Source: Viridothelium virens (Eukaryota > Ascomycota > Dothideomycetes > Trypetheliales > Trypetheliaceae). From it: a stretch of 64,000 bases of DNA. Where the stretch lies: the NCBI GenBank assembly GCA_010094025.1, contig ML991780.1:434001-498000 (forward strand), written 5' to 3'. Position numbers and translations under genes: made by a program. Below are positions 21,636 through 32,132 of this stretch, piece after piece. Within the stretch, counting starts at the first letter, position 1. Each line of letters starts with the position of its first letter. The notes beneath the pieces were generated by a model. The model did not search any database, was not told the origin of the DNA, and saw nothing but the letters and a program-made list of their open reading frames with translations.

Positions 21636-24600
21636 CTAATTGCTCCCGGCATCCTTCTGGGGTTGATTGATTGTGACGGACACAGGCAGAAAGGTAATGC
21701 TTGGAGGCTTTGGAAAACCTTCCTGCTCTGTCATCTCGCGCCATTCTTTGAAGAATTTCCTTCCGTCACCGCCAACCTTGTTACTCAGGAGCCGCTGCAT
21801 GGACTGCACGAAGCAGGTCCGCAGGTACATGCGCCAGCGTTGCATCATCCGGTAGTCTCCTAAAGAGGCGGTCCTGGGTGTCGAAAAAATGACTTGCCAA
21901 TCAACAATGCCGGCTACTGGCTTCCACATCTCCGTGGCTACATATTCGGGCCAACCATCAAAGAAGCCTTCGAGAAAATCTTCACGGTCGAGTGCACTCA
22001 TCTCTTCTAGGGTCCCCTTCCCTTGCAGTTCTTGGTTGATCATCTTACTTGTCTCTTCAAGACTTTTGCGTACTCGGTACTTGTATTTTTTCTCTAATGC
22101 CTGCATTTTGTTGCGAAAGCGCTCACTGTGACCATTTGCCTCATCCTCATCGCCAAGAGGGATAGCAATGAACTTTGAAATGGAACACTCGTTGACTTTG
22201 TGGTCGACGAAGAAGATGATTCTGGACAGAATATCAACAGCTTCTCCGTGCTGCCAACCTATCTTGAGTTAGTAATGTGAGACACACCTACGCCGGTTAC
22301 TTTTTGCGCTCGAGTAGGAGGGGCAACAGGACTGACAATCAGATTTGTACGTCACTTACTGGAGAGGAATCTGCCTTGGCACTTGAGAGAGAATTGGAGG
22401 CAAGCGTACGGAATGACCCTAATTGGGGGTTGCCCAGAAGGGGTATTTGCAACTGTGGCAGTTGCTGCACCATTGGCCAGGTGATCTTCTTCCTTTTGCC
22501 TCGTCGTAGATCTGACTTTATCAGTCTTTTTTGTAGCCCCGACCTTTATCACAGTCAAATTTTGGTCATTCCCAACGTAAGCGATTGATGCCTCGCAACT
22601 TACCGAGGATGTCTCAGATTTAATACCTGCCCTATTCGACGAAGAAATGGTTGCCGTTTCATCGGTTGCCTTCTCGCTGGATGAATCGATTTCGATAGGC
22701 TTGCTGCCAGGAACGCAGTCTTGTGCATCACCGTTCGATTCTATGGCTGGAGCTACAGGTTCTGGAGAACTTCTGTCATCTTCGTTAGACTGGTCGTTAG
22801 AAGCAGCAAATTCGGCGGTAGTTATAATGAACTTAGAGAATCCGTCGACAGTCGTCGCAGTCGTCGGAGCGGATTCTTCTTTGCCATCAGATGTGTCTGT
22901 TGTTGGAAGAGTGCTATGTCCACTCTGGTCTTCCGCAGCATTCAACTCCGCTGTCTGGGTGCCTTCTTTCCCCTCAATAACTTCGTGCATGACCTTTTCG
23001 ATTAGATCGGTGGAGTCCCATGGCGTATTTTGCTGTTTCTGCTGAGAGTGACCACTCCTGTCTCCGTCATCGACTGTGTCTGCAGTTCCGCCAGATCCCT
23101 CTTTGCCTTCTAGCACACTCAGAACAAGAGGTACCTCGCCTTCGACTTTGTCTCCTTTAATTGCATCCGCCTCTGCTATGGAGAGGTTTTCTCCCTCCGT
23201 TTTCTCTCCTCCACCAAGATTTGGATAGTCACCAATAGACGGCGTAGAACCTCTTGACTGCTCGTCACCGAGAAGATCAATCAAGTCAAATTCGCCATCT
23301 GGCTTCGAAGTCGGATTGCACTCCTTGACGCCTGTTGACATCTCGATGGGGCGAGGAGTTGCGTCGTTGCCCGAAGATACTTCACCGACATCAAGATCCA
23401 TCACGTCGGCGTCTCCCTTCTCTTTCCTCTCTTCTTCTTCGGCTTTCTCGATGTCCTCCGTAGATGCTCCTAGAGATTTTATTGTCTTGTCGTCGGACTG
23501 ATGAGTTCTATCTTCTCCGTTTGCTTCTGCAGTTGGATCATGTCCTCCTCTGACTGCTTGCTCATTCGGCATGCAGAAAGCTTTGGGTCCCCCGATATTG
23601 GTCTGCATAGTATCTGTCTCAGCCATGCTGACATTGGATTTCGTTGGAGTTTCACCATGCAATAGGACGTTGTTTTCTGCTTGATTATCGTCCTGATGGC
23701 GGTCATCTTGCGGCTGGAGATGACCTTGAGCCTGAAGGTCGTCCCGCATCGGGATATCATCTTGAATCTGGGGGTTGCCTCGCCCCTGGAGGTTAACTTG
23801 TGTCTGGGCTCCATCTTGTGCCTGGTATTTATCTCGCTCCAGGTGTCCATTATACGCCTGGGAGTCGTCGTGCATCTCGATATTTCTTTGCACATGGGAT
23901 TGTACTTGCGCCTGGACGTCTTTTTGCAACTGGACGCTGTCTTTCGACGGCACGTCGTGCTGTACTCCAATACCCACTTGTAGATGGGTGTTACTGTGCA
24001 TTGGTTCGACGTCGAGCATCTCGATGTCGTCTTTCGTCTCAGGACAATCTTTCATCTCGGTATCGCTCTCGATCTGAACGTTGCTCTCTGTGCTAGCAGT
24101 CTTCTTCGATTGTGTGTCAAACGTCTCCTGGCCAACCTCCGTGATCTGTACATCTCCTTGATATTCATCGCCATTGCTATGGATCTTCGGGACGCTACCG
24201 GCCAAATCCGTATCATGCTTATTGACATGAGTTTTCACCTGGCCTTCACGGATCTGGGCGCACTCGCGAGTGGCAACTGGCCCATCCATCGCCGGTTTCC
24301 CCGTCTCAGCGGTGGTGGGAACGGGCTCTGAGACGCTGTGCAAGTCTTGCCTGCCTGACTTAAGGTCGCAAATTTTGTCTTCCTCAGTGATTCGCTCGTC
24401 GGCGGTACTATCAAGCAAGATATTCATGGTCATCGTACCGTGTAGCGTAGCATTGCTGCGCGTTCCAGCTTCGATACTGATACCTTCTGTGAAGACGTCC
24501 TCCGCACTGCAATCTTTGGGAGAAGTATTCTCGTTGGCTTCATTATGAGCCTTTGCACTGAATGAAGCGTTCTGATCTACTTTGCTGTCAGGCATGGGAG

Positions 24601-24766
24601 TGTCCGAGAAGCGATCCTCGATTATGACGGTTTCGGAACGCTTGTTCTTAGAATTTTCCTCAGTAATGGGAGTTCGCGGCGTGATGCCCTCGAGTGTTGT
24701 CGGTAGTGGGCTATCTGTTAGGTCGACATCTGCGGTCTTCTCTTCTGCTGCGATCTGAAACGACAT
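21636..24766 (-). CDS. Large disordered protein with orphan C-terminal domain
   Basis: I do not recognise this gene. Exon 1 (24766-22360) joins exon 2 (22258-21636) through GTAAGT, an ATTACTAAC branch site and ATAG, giving about 1,009 residues. A further 60-nt in-frame segment (22603-22544, GTAAGT to AAAG) looks like an optional intron. Residues 1-780 are acidic, Thr/Ser/Asp-rich and surely disordered, with a degenerate Q/D repeat in the middle (about 23665-23975). The last 210 residues look folded: SWQHGEAVDILSRIIFFVDH, a coiled KMQALEKKYKYRVRKSLEET helix, then FLEGFFDGWPEYVATEMWKP and YRMMQRWRMYLRTCFVQSMQ. Aromatic-rich helices suggest a protein-binding module. Function unknown; a nuclear scaffold is only a guess. 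Confidence 0.7.
23665..23975 (-). repeat. Degenerate Q/D-rich coding repeat
   Basis: Inside the large orphan protein, units of about 8-10 residues recur with the pattern Q-x-Q-D-D/V, for example LQKDVQAQVQ, KYQAQDGAQTQ, NPQIQDDIPM and HLQPQDDRHQDD. On the plus strand this appears as repeated tcgtcc/tgggcct-like words. It is an expanded, diverged minisatellite that kept the frame open. Confidence 0.6.
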
Positions 24767-25592
24767 CTCGGCTCAACGAGGATGTCAGTACAATTGAAAA
24801 GCGGAGTGATTGACGCAATGTTTGCTGTCGCCTAGATGTGGACTCGGATACTGAAGAAATGGGAAATCTTTGAACCGTGTTCGTAGATAGGAGGATGGGA
24901 GCCGGGTGGAGGTGAAATTGAGAGTTAAAAACGAGTTAATGTGGAGAATGAGGAATAGAGTGAAGTGAGTTACGAAGTAGAAAGTGAGCTGCTATTGAAA
25001 TTCTCTTAAGTCACTGGAAGTCATCAAGAAGTAGAGGCTTCGATGAAAAAGGACCAGTCGCTGTAGTGATTCTCGAGCGATAGAGAATGCAGGATATAGA
25101 TGTTCTGACGTTCCGATGGTGTAGTAGATCATCAGGAGGCAAAAATTTGAAGAGAGCTGACGAAGGTGTACGAAAAGGCGAAGCAGTCTAGCCAGTGAAG
25201 TATCTGCGTCAGAGTGGAGACCCAAGGATGCTACAAGTTTGGGATCACCAAAGTGAGATGGTAAGTGGACCGTCGTCTGATCAGTGAAGGCCAACTGTGA
25301 TAGAGACGCTCTTCTTCATATGTAGATGTATTTTCGTTTGCTCCCAGAGCTCTGGGCCTGCATGCCTACCACAGCTTTAACCGCCTTCTCCTAAGCGTTC
25401 CTACAATTTGCTATATTCCCTTCGCTACATCTTCTCAGACCCAAGCAAAACATCAAGTGATAACTCTACGACTTCTCTAAGACGTACGTCGTAGGCAACT
25501 CCATAGATACTGACCGAATTTTAGAATGGTGAACAATCGGGTCAGGATCAATCATCAGTGCCAAACCATGTCTGCAAATCTGGAAAAGAACA
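24767..25592. other. Intergenic, no gene seen
   Basis: It includes the promoter of the large orphan gene and the 3' flank of HAUS1. A 100-residue minus-strand frame at 24992-25294 lacks an ATG start and any recognisable motif, so I leave it out. Confidence 0.4.
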
Positions 25593-26500
25593 TCATTTTT
25601 CGACCAATGCTTCGAAGCGATGATCACGTTTCTTCCTCAAGTCTTGGAGCTCCTGGTTTGCCTCTGCAACTTTGAATCGCGCAAGATCCTTGTCGTGGGG
25701 CAACCCCACGAAACTTTTAACGTCCTTTTCAAGGCCCATAAGACGCTTCTTTAGGCTGGCAAGGTGGTTCTCCGCGTTGATAAGTTCGTTGATGTTCGGC
25801 TTGTCTGGTACTGCATCTGACAGAGAGTTTAATCGATCTCTGTATTCTGTGACCTTGGCTTTAAGTTGCTTGGTGCCACGAGTCCAGTCCAATGTTTTTG
25901 ATCCGAGCTCCGAAGGAGCAGTGAAAGCATCACTCTTGAGGTCATTCTCTACCTCACCGAGACGCTCTAGCTCAGCCTCCAGGTAGCCAGCTATGGCCTT
26001 TGCTTGCCGGCATTGCTGTTCGATGTCGAATTCTGCCTCGGTTAAGTCAACGGCATTTTTGGCGAGACTGGCGTTCATCAGTCCAATAAGAGGCGTGGTG
26101 GCTTTCGTGACAAGGTTACACACGTTTGCGGATGCACGTTGGGCGCATTCAAACCAACAGAAAGCTCAGCAAGCGCATTGAGACTTTCGTGTCCATCATC
26201 TGTGAGAGCACCGGTTATAGTTTCGATGAGATCGTCATTGTTCTGAACATCTTGTAGCTCCTTCAGAGCGTCAGCGTGGACAGCTGAAATGAGCGCTAGT
26301 TCCTCATCCGCAGCGTCGTTGAAAGAAGCAAGCTCTAACAAGGCTTTCAAAGTGTCTTCATTTCTTTCGAATGACGGCACAGGCTTGGGCGCGAATTTCC
26401 TTCCCAACCAGACTTGTACATATTCCCAATCTTTTGCCAGTGCTCGCTGCTGCCGCGCTTTTGATGGTGAGAAATGAGAAGCCGTCCAATCCTCATCCAT
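25593..26500 (-). CDS. HAUS1: HAUS augmin-like complex subunit 1
   Basis: Exons 26500-26155 and 26101-25593 encode about 284 residues. The N-terminus SPSKARQQRALAKDWEYVQV and the following WLGRKFAPKPVPSFERNEDT are the family signature known from filamentous fungi and animals. The rest is coiled coil (QQCRQAKAIAGYLEAELERL and similar). In animals and plants augmin recruits gamma-tubulin to spindle microtubules for branching nucleation; the fungal role is less studied. The 53-nt intron (GTTTGA donor, GAAAG acceptor) is needed to join ELSV-ATTPLIGLMN. I use the ATG at 26500 because the frame further upstream has no ATG. It is head to head with SKI3. Confidence 0.88.
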
Positions 26501-26839
26501 TATCCGGGGCGCTTCGGTCACCTGGCTTGTTGACTCTGGGTAGCATGAAGGGTACGTCAACTTGCGGTTACTGTATCAGACCCCTAAAGGCAACCCTATC
26601 AGATGATTAGCAAATTGGGGGTGATGGGGGCTGGTTGGTGTGATGCGCGACGCACACACCCACACGTTGCGGATGTACCCGCTTCAAGCGAGTGATTAAC
26701 GGCAAGTGGTGACATCGCGTTTTCTTTGCAAGTGTTACAGAGACGACCTTTGAACACTACTTCTCACGCCTTGAAGCCAAGTCGAGTCTGAGTGTTATAA
26801 TGACAGCCAATCCGGGAGCCGCTAAGTTCTTCAGGAGCT
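26501..26839. promoter_or_regulatory. Bidirectional promoter HAUS1/SKI3
   Basis: Start codons of divergent genes are 339 bases apart with no other gene between, so regulatory sequence is probably shared. A CACACCCACACG stretch near 26655 is notable but not assigned. Confidence 0.45.
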
Positions 26840-29800
26840 ATGTCAGGTAGCAAAGCGGCTCTTAAAGCCGCAAAGGCAGCCCTAGATGCACAGAATTACC
26901 ATGAAGCCGTCAACCAAGCACATGCGGTACTTGCTTCCGATCCGAAGAATTATTTCGCACACTTGTTTCTGGGTCGCGGATTAGACAGACAAGGGAAGAC
27001 GGAAGATGCTATCCAAGCTTACGAATCGGCCACGGCAATCAAGCCTAACGACGACCAGGCTTGGCTTGGCCTGCGCATGTTGTATGAAGCCCAGGGTCAC
27101 AGAAAGGTCAGCGAATATACCGACGTTTCGATTCGACTTGGAGAGCTCTATGTAGAGCAAGATGATAAGCATCGTTGCCAAACTACTATTGACAAGTTAA
27201 CCTCCTTTGCGAAGGAAAATGGCACAAGAGCACAATACAAACGAGCTCTGGAGGTGTTGCTTCCAGCGAGTTCACTCTTCGACTTCCTGGAGGGAAGAAT
27301 TCCTCATCCTTCGCACACCTATCAAAAAATCGCCGACATCGTCGAGATCGAAGAGAAAGAACGCATCAATAAAGAGATCGGAGAGCGAAGGACACGCATC
27401 GGGGCAAGAGTAGGCCAAGTGACAGTCGAGGTCAAAAGAGAAGTCTTTATGCTGAGTCCGCTTGAAAATATCTATCAACAGATCATAGACTGGTCGGAGA
27501 ACGACGAGACTCGAAGGGAATATGAAGAGAAACTGCTTGGCCGAGCCTACGAACTCCTCACAGTATTGCCAAAGGAAGAAAAACAGAACAAGAGGACAGA
27601 GGTAGTCAAACAAGCCCATGGCATGGTAATCATAAAGCACCCCTTCCAGTTAGCCTGGCAACTTGAGCTTGAATGGAAGGATTTTGAAAAAGTGAGCGAT
27701 TTGGACGCTGGCATTCTGCGCGAGTTCATCGATTTCTTCGGGAATGACGGCCTTGCGAAAGTCTTGAAAGGCTATCTGTCTAGCGAAATCTCCCCCTTCC
27801 CTTACGAGACGAAAGAAGAGAAGGAGATCGATGAAGAGAAGGACGAGGAGACACCGACCTTACTGAATGCTGAAGATCGGCTGGTGATGATGACTGATGG
27901 GCTTCAAGACGCGGAAAACTCTGCCCTCGCACATCGACTAATGAGTGAATACTATCTCTACATTGAAGAGTATCAGACGGCCGTTGACACTGCTCGTGAT
28001 GGCCTCAAAATCCTCAACGTAGAGTCGACCAAATCTGGTCTTCTATTTCAGGAAGATAAAGATGCAGTCAGTGGTATACTTGCAACGTCACTAGTCCATC
28101 ACCAGAGTCCCAAGAACCATCCAGAAGCACGATCGATATTCGACAAGATTCTTGCCCGCAAGCCTACATACACACCTGCTCTCATCGGCATAGGTTTGAT
28201 GCTAGAAGAAGAAGAAGAATTTGCACAGGCTGCTGATTTTCTAGGCAGAGCACTTCAGCGAGATCCATCCAATGTTAGGATCGCCGCGGAATTTGCATGG
28301 TGCAAGGCTCGTGCAGGGGACATTGAAACAGGCATGATCGAGCTGGAGAAGCAACTACCTCAAGTCAAGACAGACAATCCAAGATCTCGTGATCTAAGAG
28401 CACTAACTCTTTACCGAATCGGGATCTGCCAGTGGGAGCTGAATACTTCCAAATCAGCTCGAAAAGATCGCAAGGGAGCTTACGCACAATTTCTGGCAGC
28501 GATCAAGATGAATGTGAACTTTGCACCAGCTTACACGAGTCTCGGTCTGTATTATGCGGATTATGCAAGAGACCGAAAGCGAGCTCGCCAGTGTTTCCAA
28601 AAAGCATTTGAACTCTCATCATCTGAACTCATCGCTGCAGAACGCTTGGCTCGTTCTTTTGCAGACCAACGTGACTGGGACATTGTCGAGATTATTGCTC
28701 AGAGGGCCATCGATTCAGGGAAAGTCCGGATTTCGCCAGGTTCTAGGAGGAAGCCTGTGAGCTGGCCCTACTCGGCGCTTGGTGTGGTTCAGATGAATAA
28801 ACAAGAGTATTCAAAGAGCGTTGCATCCTTTCTGGCTGCTCTTCGAATCAGACCAGATGATTACAACTCATATGTTGGCCTCGGCGAAAGCTATCACAAT
28901 TCGGGACGATACAATTCTGCGAGCAAGACTTTCCATTATGCTGAAGAACTTGCTGAAATGTCGAGTACCATTGGAGATGAGCGCTGGTTCACGAAGTACA
29001 TGCTTGCTAACGTTAATCGCGAGCTTGGAAATTACAGCGAGGCAATTGAAGGCTACAATAGCGTCTTGAAAATACGTGAAAAAGAATTTGGAGTACTGAT
29101 TGCTCTGCTTCAGACCTACAACGAACTCAGCTGGCGGTGCATCGAACTGGGCTTTTTCGGGCGGGCAGATGAATATGCTAAACAAGTCATCCATATTGCA
29201 ACCATCGTCGCTGCAGATAGGCCAGACGCTTTCAACTTGTGGAAATCCCTTAGTGACGCATGCTCCGTCTTTACCCAAGTCCAGAGTCGCGTGGAGGATG
29301 TGCCACTAGAGGAGGTCAGAAAGCTGTTGGAAAGTGGAATGGCTCCTGACGAATATGATACGTTAGTTGATATTGATGGTGTGGGCCACGAGCAACTGAA
29401 AGAGCTAGGGCAAATGTACGCTCAAACACACTCTGCTTGGCTTACTGAATGCCTACACGCGGCAATTCTAGCACAAAAACGTGCAATCTACGCATGTTCG
29501 CACGATACTCACGCGCAGGCAGTGGCCTGGTACAATTTAGGCTGGACTGAGTATCGAACGCATACGAGTCTGGAAATTGCTGTACAGTCAGAGGTCGATA
29601 AACACTCCACGAGATATCTCAAAGCGGCAATGCGATGTTTCAAACGAGCTATCGAATTAGAAGCGGGCAATGCGGAATTTTGGAATGCTCTTGGAGTCGT
29701 TACTTCACCGCTAAACCCCAAGGTCGCTCAGCACTCGTTTGTCCGAGGTCTACATCTTAATGAAAGAAGTGCCCGTACATGGACGAACCTTGGGACGTTG

Positions 29801-31084
29801 TATCTTCTGCAGAATGATCTCGAACTCGCACATACCGCCTTTGCAAGAGCACAATCAACCGACCCAGATTATGGTCATGCATGGCTTGGTGAAGGTCTAC
29901 TCGCGTTACTTTGGGACGATAGTAAAGAGGGTCTTTCTCATTTTACACATGCGTTCGAGATCTCTGACTCTGCTTCACTCATCGCCAAACGGCAATACAC
30001 CACGTCAGCCTTTGACAACATCATTTCGGCACCAATAGAACATAACAACATCACAAGCCTTATTCAGCCTCTCTTCGCCCTTCAGCAGCTTGAAGTCCAA
30101 TCTCCGATAGACCTTCCTTACAAACACCTTGCGGCTCTCTATTTTGAACGAGTCGGGCACTATACCGCGGCCATTCATGCACTCTCTTCGGTCTGCTCTA
30201 CGGCGGAGATGGAATATGAAGACACCGAGTCCCTGGAAGCTCTGGCCCACTATTCCCAAGCTAAGGCCGACCTGGGGCGCAACCAGCTCGCCGCACGAGA
30301 TTTTGGATCCGCTGCCGAAAACGCTGAGACGGCGCTGGCCCTCTCTTCCGAAGCCGATTCTAGCGCGCTGGCACCTGAAGGTCTTCGGAAGCTGAGGTTG
30401 TCGGCGCATTTAACAGCAGGCCTTGCGAATCACTATAATGGCAACACAGACCAAGCAATTCAGATGTTTCGTTCGGCTTTGGAGGAAAGCCACAGCGCTC
30501 CAGACGTCGTGTGTGCTCTCGCTGAAGTTCTATGGGCAAAAGGAGGAGAAAATGAGAAGAATGTGGCGCGTGAGCAACTCTTTGACTGTGTTGAAAAGAA
30601 TCCCGAAAATGTTGGATCGAGAGTGCTGCTGGGAGCCATCGCTGCGTTGGATGAGGACGAAGATGTAATGGAAGCTGCCAAGGAAGACCTTCAAGGTATC
30701 CGAACGCTGGATGGCTTGGATACAAAGCAACAAAGACGAATCGAGGAGGTGCTTGAAGCCATATCTTTGATGATCAGCGGCACCGACACAGCAGGCGACA
30801 GCATAAATGAAGAAGTGCGAGGGGAGATTGCAACTTCAATTATGCTTTCCCCATCGCAACCTCATGGGTGGAGCGAACTTGCTGCTGTCAGCGGTGATTC
30901 ATATCCAGCGCAAATGGCATTGATGACAGCGGTCCGGGCGGTACCTCCGTATGGTCCGTTAGGTAGCGAAGACCTCGCCAAGGCGTACGCTGGTGCCAGG
31001 ACAATCGGTGATGCGCAAAGAGGGATCATGTTGAGTGCATGGATGCAGCATCCTTGGGAGGCCTTTGCAAGCGTTCTAGCATGA
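26840..31084 (+). CDS. SKI3: Superkiller protein 3, TPR scaffold of Ski complex
   Basis: This intronless gene encodes 1,414 residues, the usual size of Ski3/TTC37. The Ski complex (Ski2 helicase, Ski3, two Ski8) threads mRNA into the cytoplasmic exosome for 3'-5' decay. TPR repeats run through the whole protein. The first is ALDAQNYHEAVNQAHAVLAS, then NYFAHLFLGRGLDRQGKTED, with later clear units such as FAPAYTSLGLYYADYARDR, NSYVGLGESYHNSGRYNSAS and FWNALGVVTSPLNPKVAQHS. The C-terminal block includes PSQPHGWSELAAV and ends HPWEAFASVLA. The start is the first ATG. It converges with RMI1, 129 bases between stops. Confidence 0.96.
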   Translation: MSGSKAALKAAKAALDAQNYHEAVNQAHAVLASDPKNYFAHLFLGRGLDRQGKTEDAIQAYESATAIKPNDDQAWLGLRMLYEAQGHRKVSEYTDVSIRLGELYVEQDDKHRCQTTIDKLTSFAKENGTRAQYKRALEVLLPASSLFDFLEGRIPHPSHTYQKIADIVEIEEKERINKEIGERRTRIGARVGQVTVEVKREVFMLSPLENIYQQIIDWSENDETRREYEEKLLGRAYELLTVLPKEEKQNKRTEVVKQAHGMVIIKHPFQLAWQLELEWKDFEKVSDLDAGILREFIDFFGNDGLAKVLKGYLSSEISPFPYETKEEKEIDEEKDEETPTLLNAEDRLVMMTDGLQDAENSALAHRLMSEYYLYIEEYQTAVDTARDGLKILNVESTKSGLLFQEDKDAVSGILATSLVHHQSPKNHPEARSIFDKILARKPTYTPALIGIGLMLEEEEEFAQAADFLGRALQRDPSNVRIAAEFAWCKARAGDIETGMIELEKQLPQVKTDNPRSRDLRALTLYRIGICQWELNTSKSARKDRKGAYAQFLAAIKMNVNFAPAYTSLGLYYADYARDRKRARQCFQKAFELSSSELIAAERLARSFADQRDWDIVEIIAQRAIDSGKVRISPGSRRKPVSWPYSALGVVQMNKQEYSKSVASFLAALRIRPDDYNSYVGLGESYHNSGRYNSASKTFHYAEELAEMSSTIGDERWFTKYMLANVNRELGNYSEAIEGYNSVLKIREKEFGVLIALLQTYNELSWRCIELGFFGRADEYAKQVIHIATIVAADRPDAFNLWKSLSDACSVFTQVQSRVEDVPLEEVRKLLESGMAPDEYDTLVDIDGVGHEQLKELGQMYAQTHSAWLTECLHAAILAQKRAIYACSHDTHAQAVAWYNLGWTEYRTHTSLEIAVQSEVDKHSTRYLKAAMRCFKRAIELEAGNAEFWNALGVVTSPLNPKVAQHSFVRGLHLNERSARTWTNLGTLYLLQNDLELAHTAFARAQSTDPDYGHAWLGEGLLALLWDDSKEGLSHFTHAFEISDSASLIAKRQYTTSAFDNIISAPIEHNNITSLIQPLFALQQLEVQSPIDLPYKHLAALYFERVGHYTAAIHALSSVCSTAEMEYEDTESLEALAHYSQAKADLGRNQLAARDFGSAAENAETALALSSEADSSALAPEGLRKLRLSAHLTAGLANHYNGNTDQAIQMFRSALEESHSAPDVVCALAEVLWAKGGENEKNVAREQLFDCVEKNPENVGSRVLLGAIAALDEDEDVMEAAKEDLQGIRTLDGLDTKQQRRIEEVLEAISLMISGTDTAGDSINEEVRGEIATSIMLSPSQPHGWSELAAVSGDSYPAQMALMTAVRAVPPYGPLGSEDLAKAYAGARTIGDAQRGIMLSAWMQHPWEAFASVLA

Positions 31085-31213
31085 CTTTTGCTTTGTTACG
31101 CGACAGCGATTTCAGGATACCAGACGAAACTATAATTAGAAAAGTACAAACCTTAGAATCTTTCTGCCAGGACCAGCATACGTTCCCAAAGCCTTGTATA
31201 CCACATCTGTCGC

Positions 31214-31900
31214 TCAGCTTGCATCCTCAATACCCACCGCCTGCATCAGAGCCCGTTTCCTACCTTCCTTCCACTCCCTCTGCAAACCCTCAATCTTTCC
31301 TCCCAGCACCGTCACCGTGCCTGGCTCCAAAAGCACCAGTCCTCTTGCCACCAACACCTCCCTCAGCACCAATTTCGCCCCAATGTTCATCCCAACACCA
31401 ATACCCTCCACCGCCCCGAGCTCAAACCCATACACCTGCGTCCCCTTCGCATCCTGCAACAACACCTTATGCTGCCCCTTCCCCGCCCCCGCATTTTCCT
31501 CCCCAGACAACCCTTCCTCCCCCGGCACCACCCTCACGACCTCCCGCCCCTTCGTCGTCTCCCCCCGTTCGGCCGCCTCCAGCGCCTCGACCTGCGCCCA
31601 CCGGCTGCGACTCAGGTCCTCGACGTCGAGCACCTGGACGGGGACGACGTGCGAATCGAGGCGCCGACTTGCGATGGTGGCGTCGTGGATGTTGGCGGGG
31701 AAGAGGGCGGCCGGTGGGGGAGAGAGCGTGGTGGTGAGGTCGGAGGTCAGGAGGCGGAAGAGCGCGGTCTGCTGCAGGGCAGGGAGTGGGGTGGAGGGGC
31801 GGGCGGTGCTGAGGAAGGTGGTGAGCCAAGTGGGGGATGGGTAGAGGGATTTGGATTGGAGGTGGGTGGTGATGGCTGTCCTGAGCTCGTCGGTGGACAT
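31214..31900 (-). CDS. RMI1: RecQ-mediated genome instability protein 1
   Basis: This single exon encodes 228 residues. Rmi1 is the OB-fold partner of Sgs1 and Top3, promoting dissolution of double Holliday junctions. The N-terminal helical part is ITTHLQSKSLYPSPTWLTTF, followed by LQQTALFRLLTSDLTTTL. The OB-fold part contains FPANIHDATIASRRLDSHVV, PVQVLDVEDLSRSRWAQVEA, then HKVLLQDAKGTQVYGFEL and IGAKLVLREVLVARGLVLLE, all standard for the family. I place the start at the ATG at 31900 (MSTDELRT); upstream codons of the frame have no ATG. The coding strand is very GC-rich, which produces long false frames on the opposite strand. Confidence 0.92.
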   Translation of the reverse strand: MSTDELRTAITTHLQSKSLYPSPTWLTTFLSTARPSTPLPALQQTALFRLLTSDLTTTLSPPPAALFPANIHDATIASRRLDSHVVPVQVLDVEDLSRSRWAQVEALEAAERGETTKGREVVRVVPGEEGLSGEENAGAGKGQHKVLLQDAKGTQVYGFELGAVEGIGVGMNIGAKLVLREVLVARGLVLLEPGTVTVLGGKIEGLQREWKEGRKRALMQAVGIEDAS

Positions 31901-32132
31901 TTTGGTTGGAGTGGATGTCTTTATTTTGGGCTCCAGGTTTTTGTCCAAGTGCTAAGTCAGAGGCTTGGTGCTGGTTATACGCGTTGTGGGGCTACCCCTC
32001 GCACGCGGGTTCACGTGAAATCGCGTCTGGGTCACAGTCGCGGCATTGGCGGAGCTACCTACAGCGTGTAGCCCCGTAGCTACGGCCGATTCCTTCAGAG
32101 TTCTGAACAGAATTGCCGTCCCACCTACCGCG

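Noticed and set aside
24992-25294. 100-residue minus-strand frame between the orphan gene and HAUS1
   Set aside because: The frame has no ATG start, no motif and no plausible splice partners.
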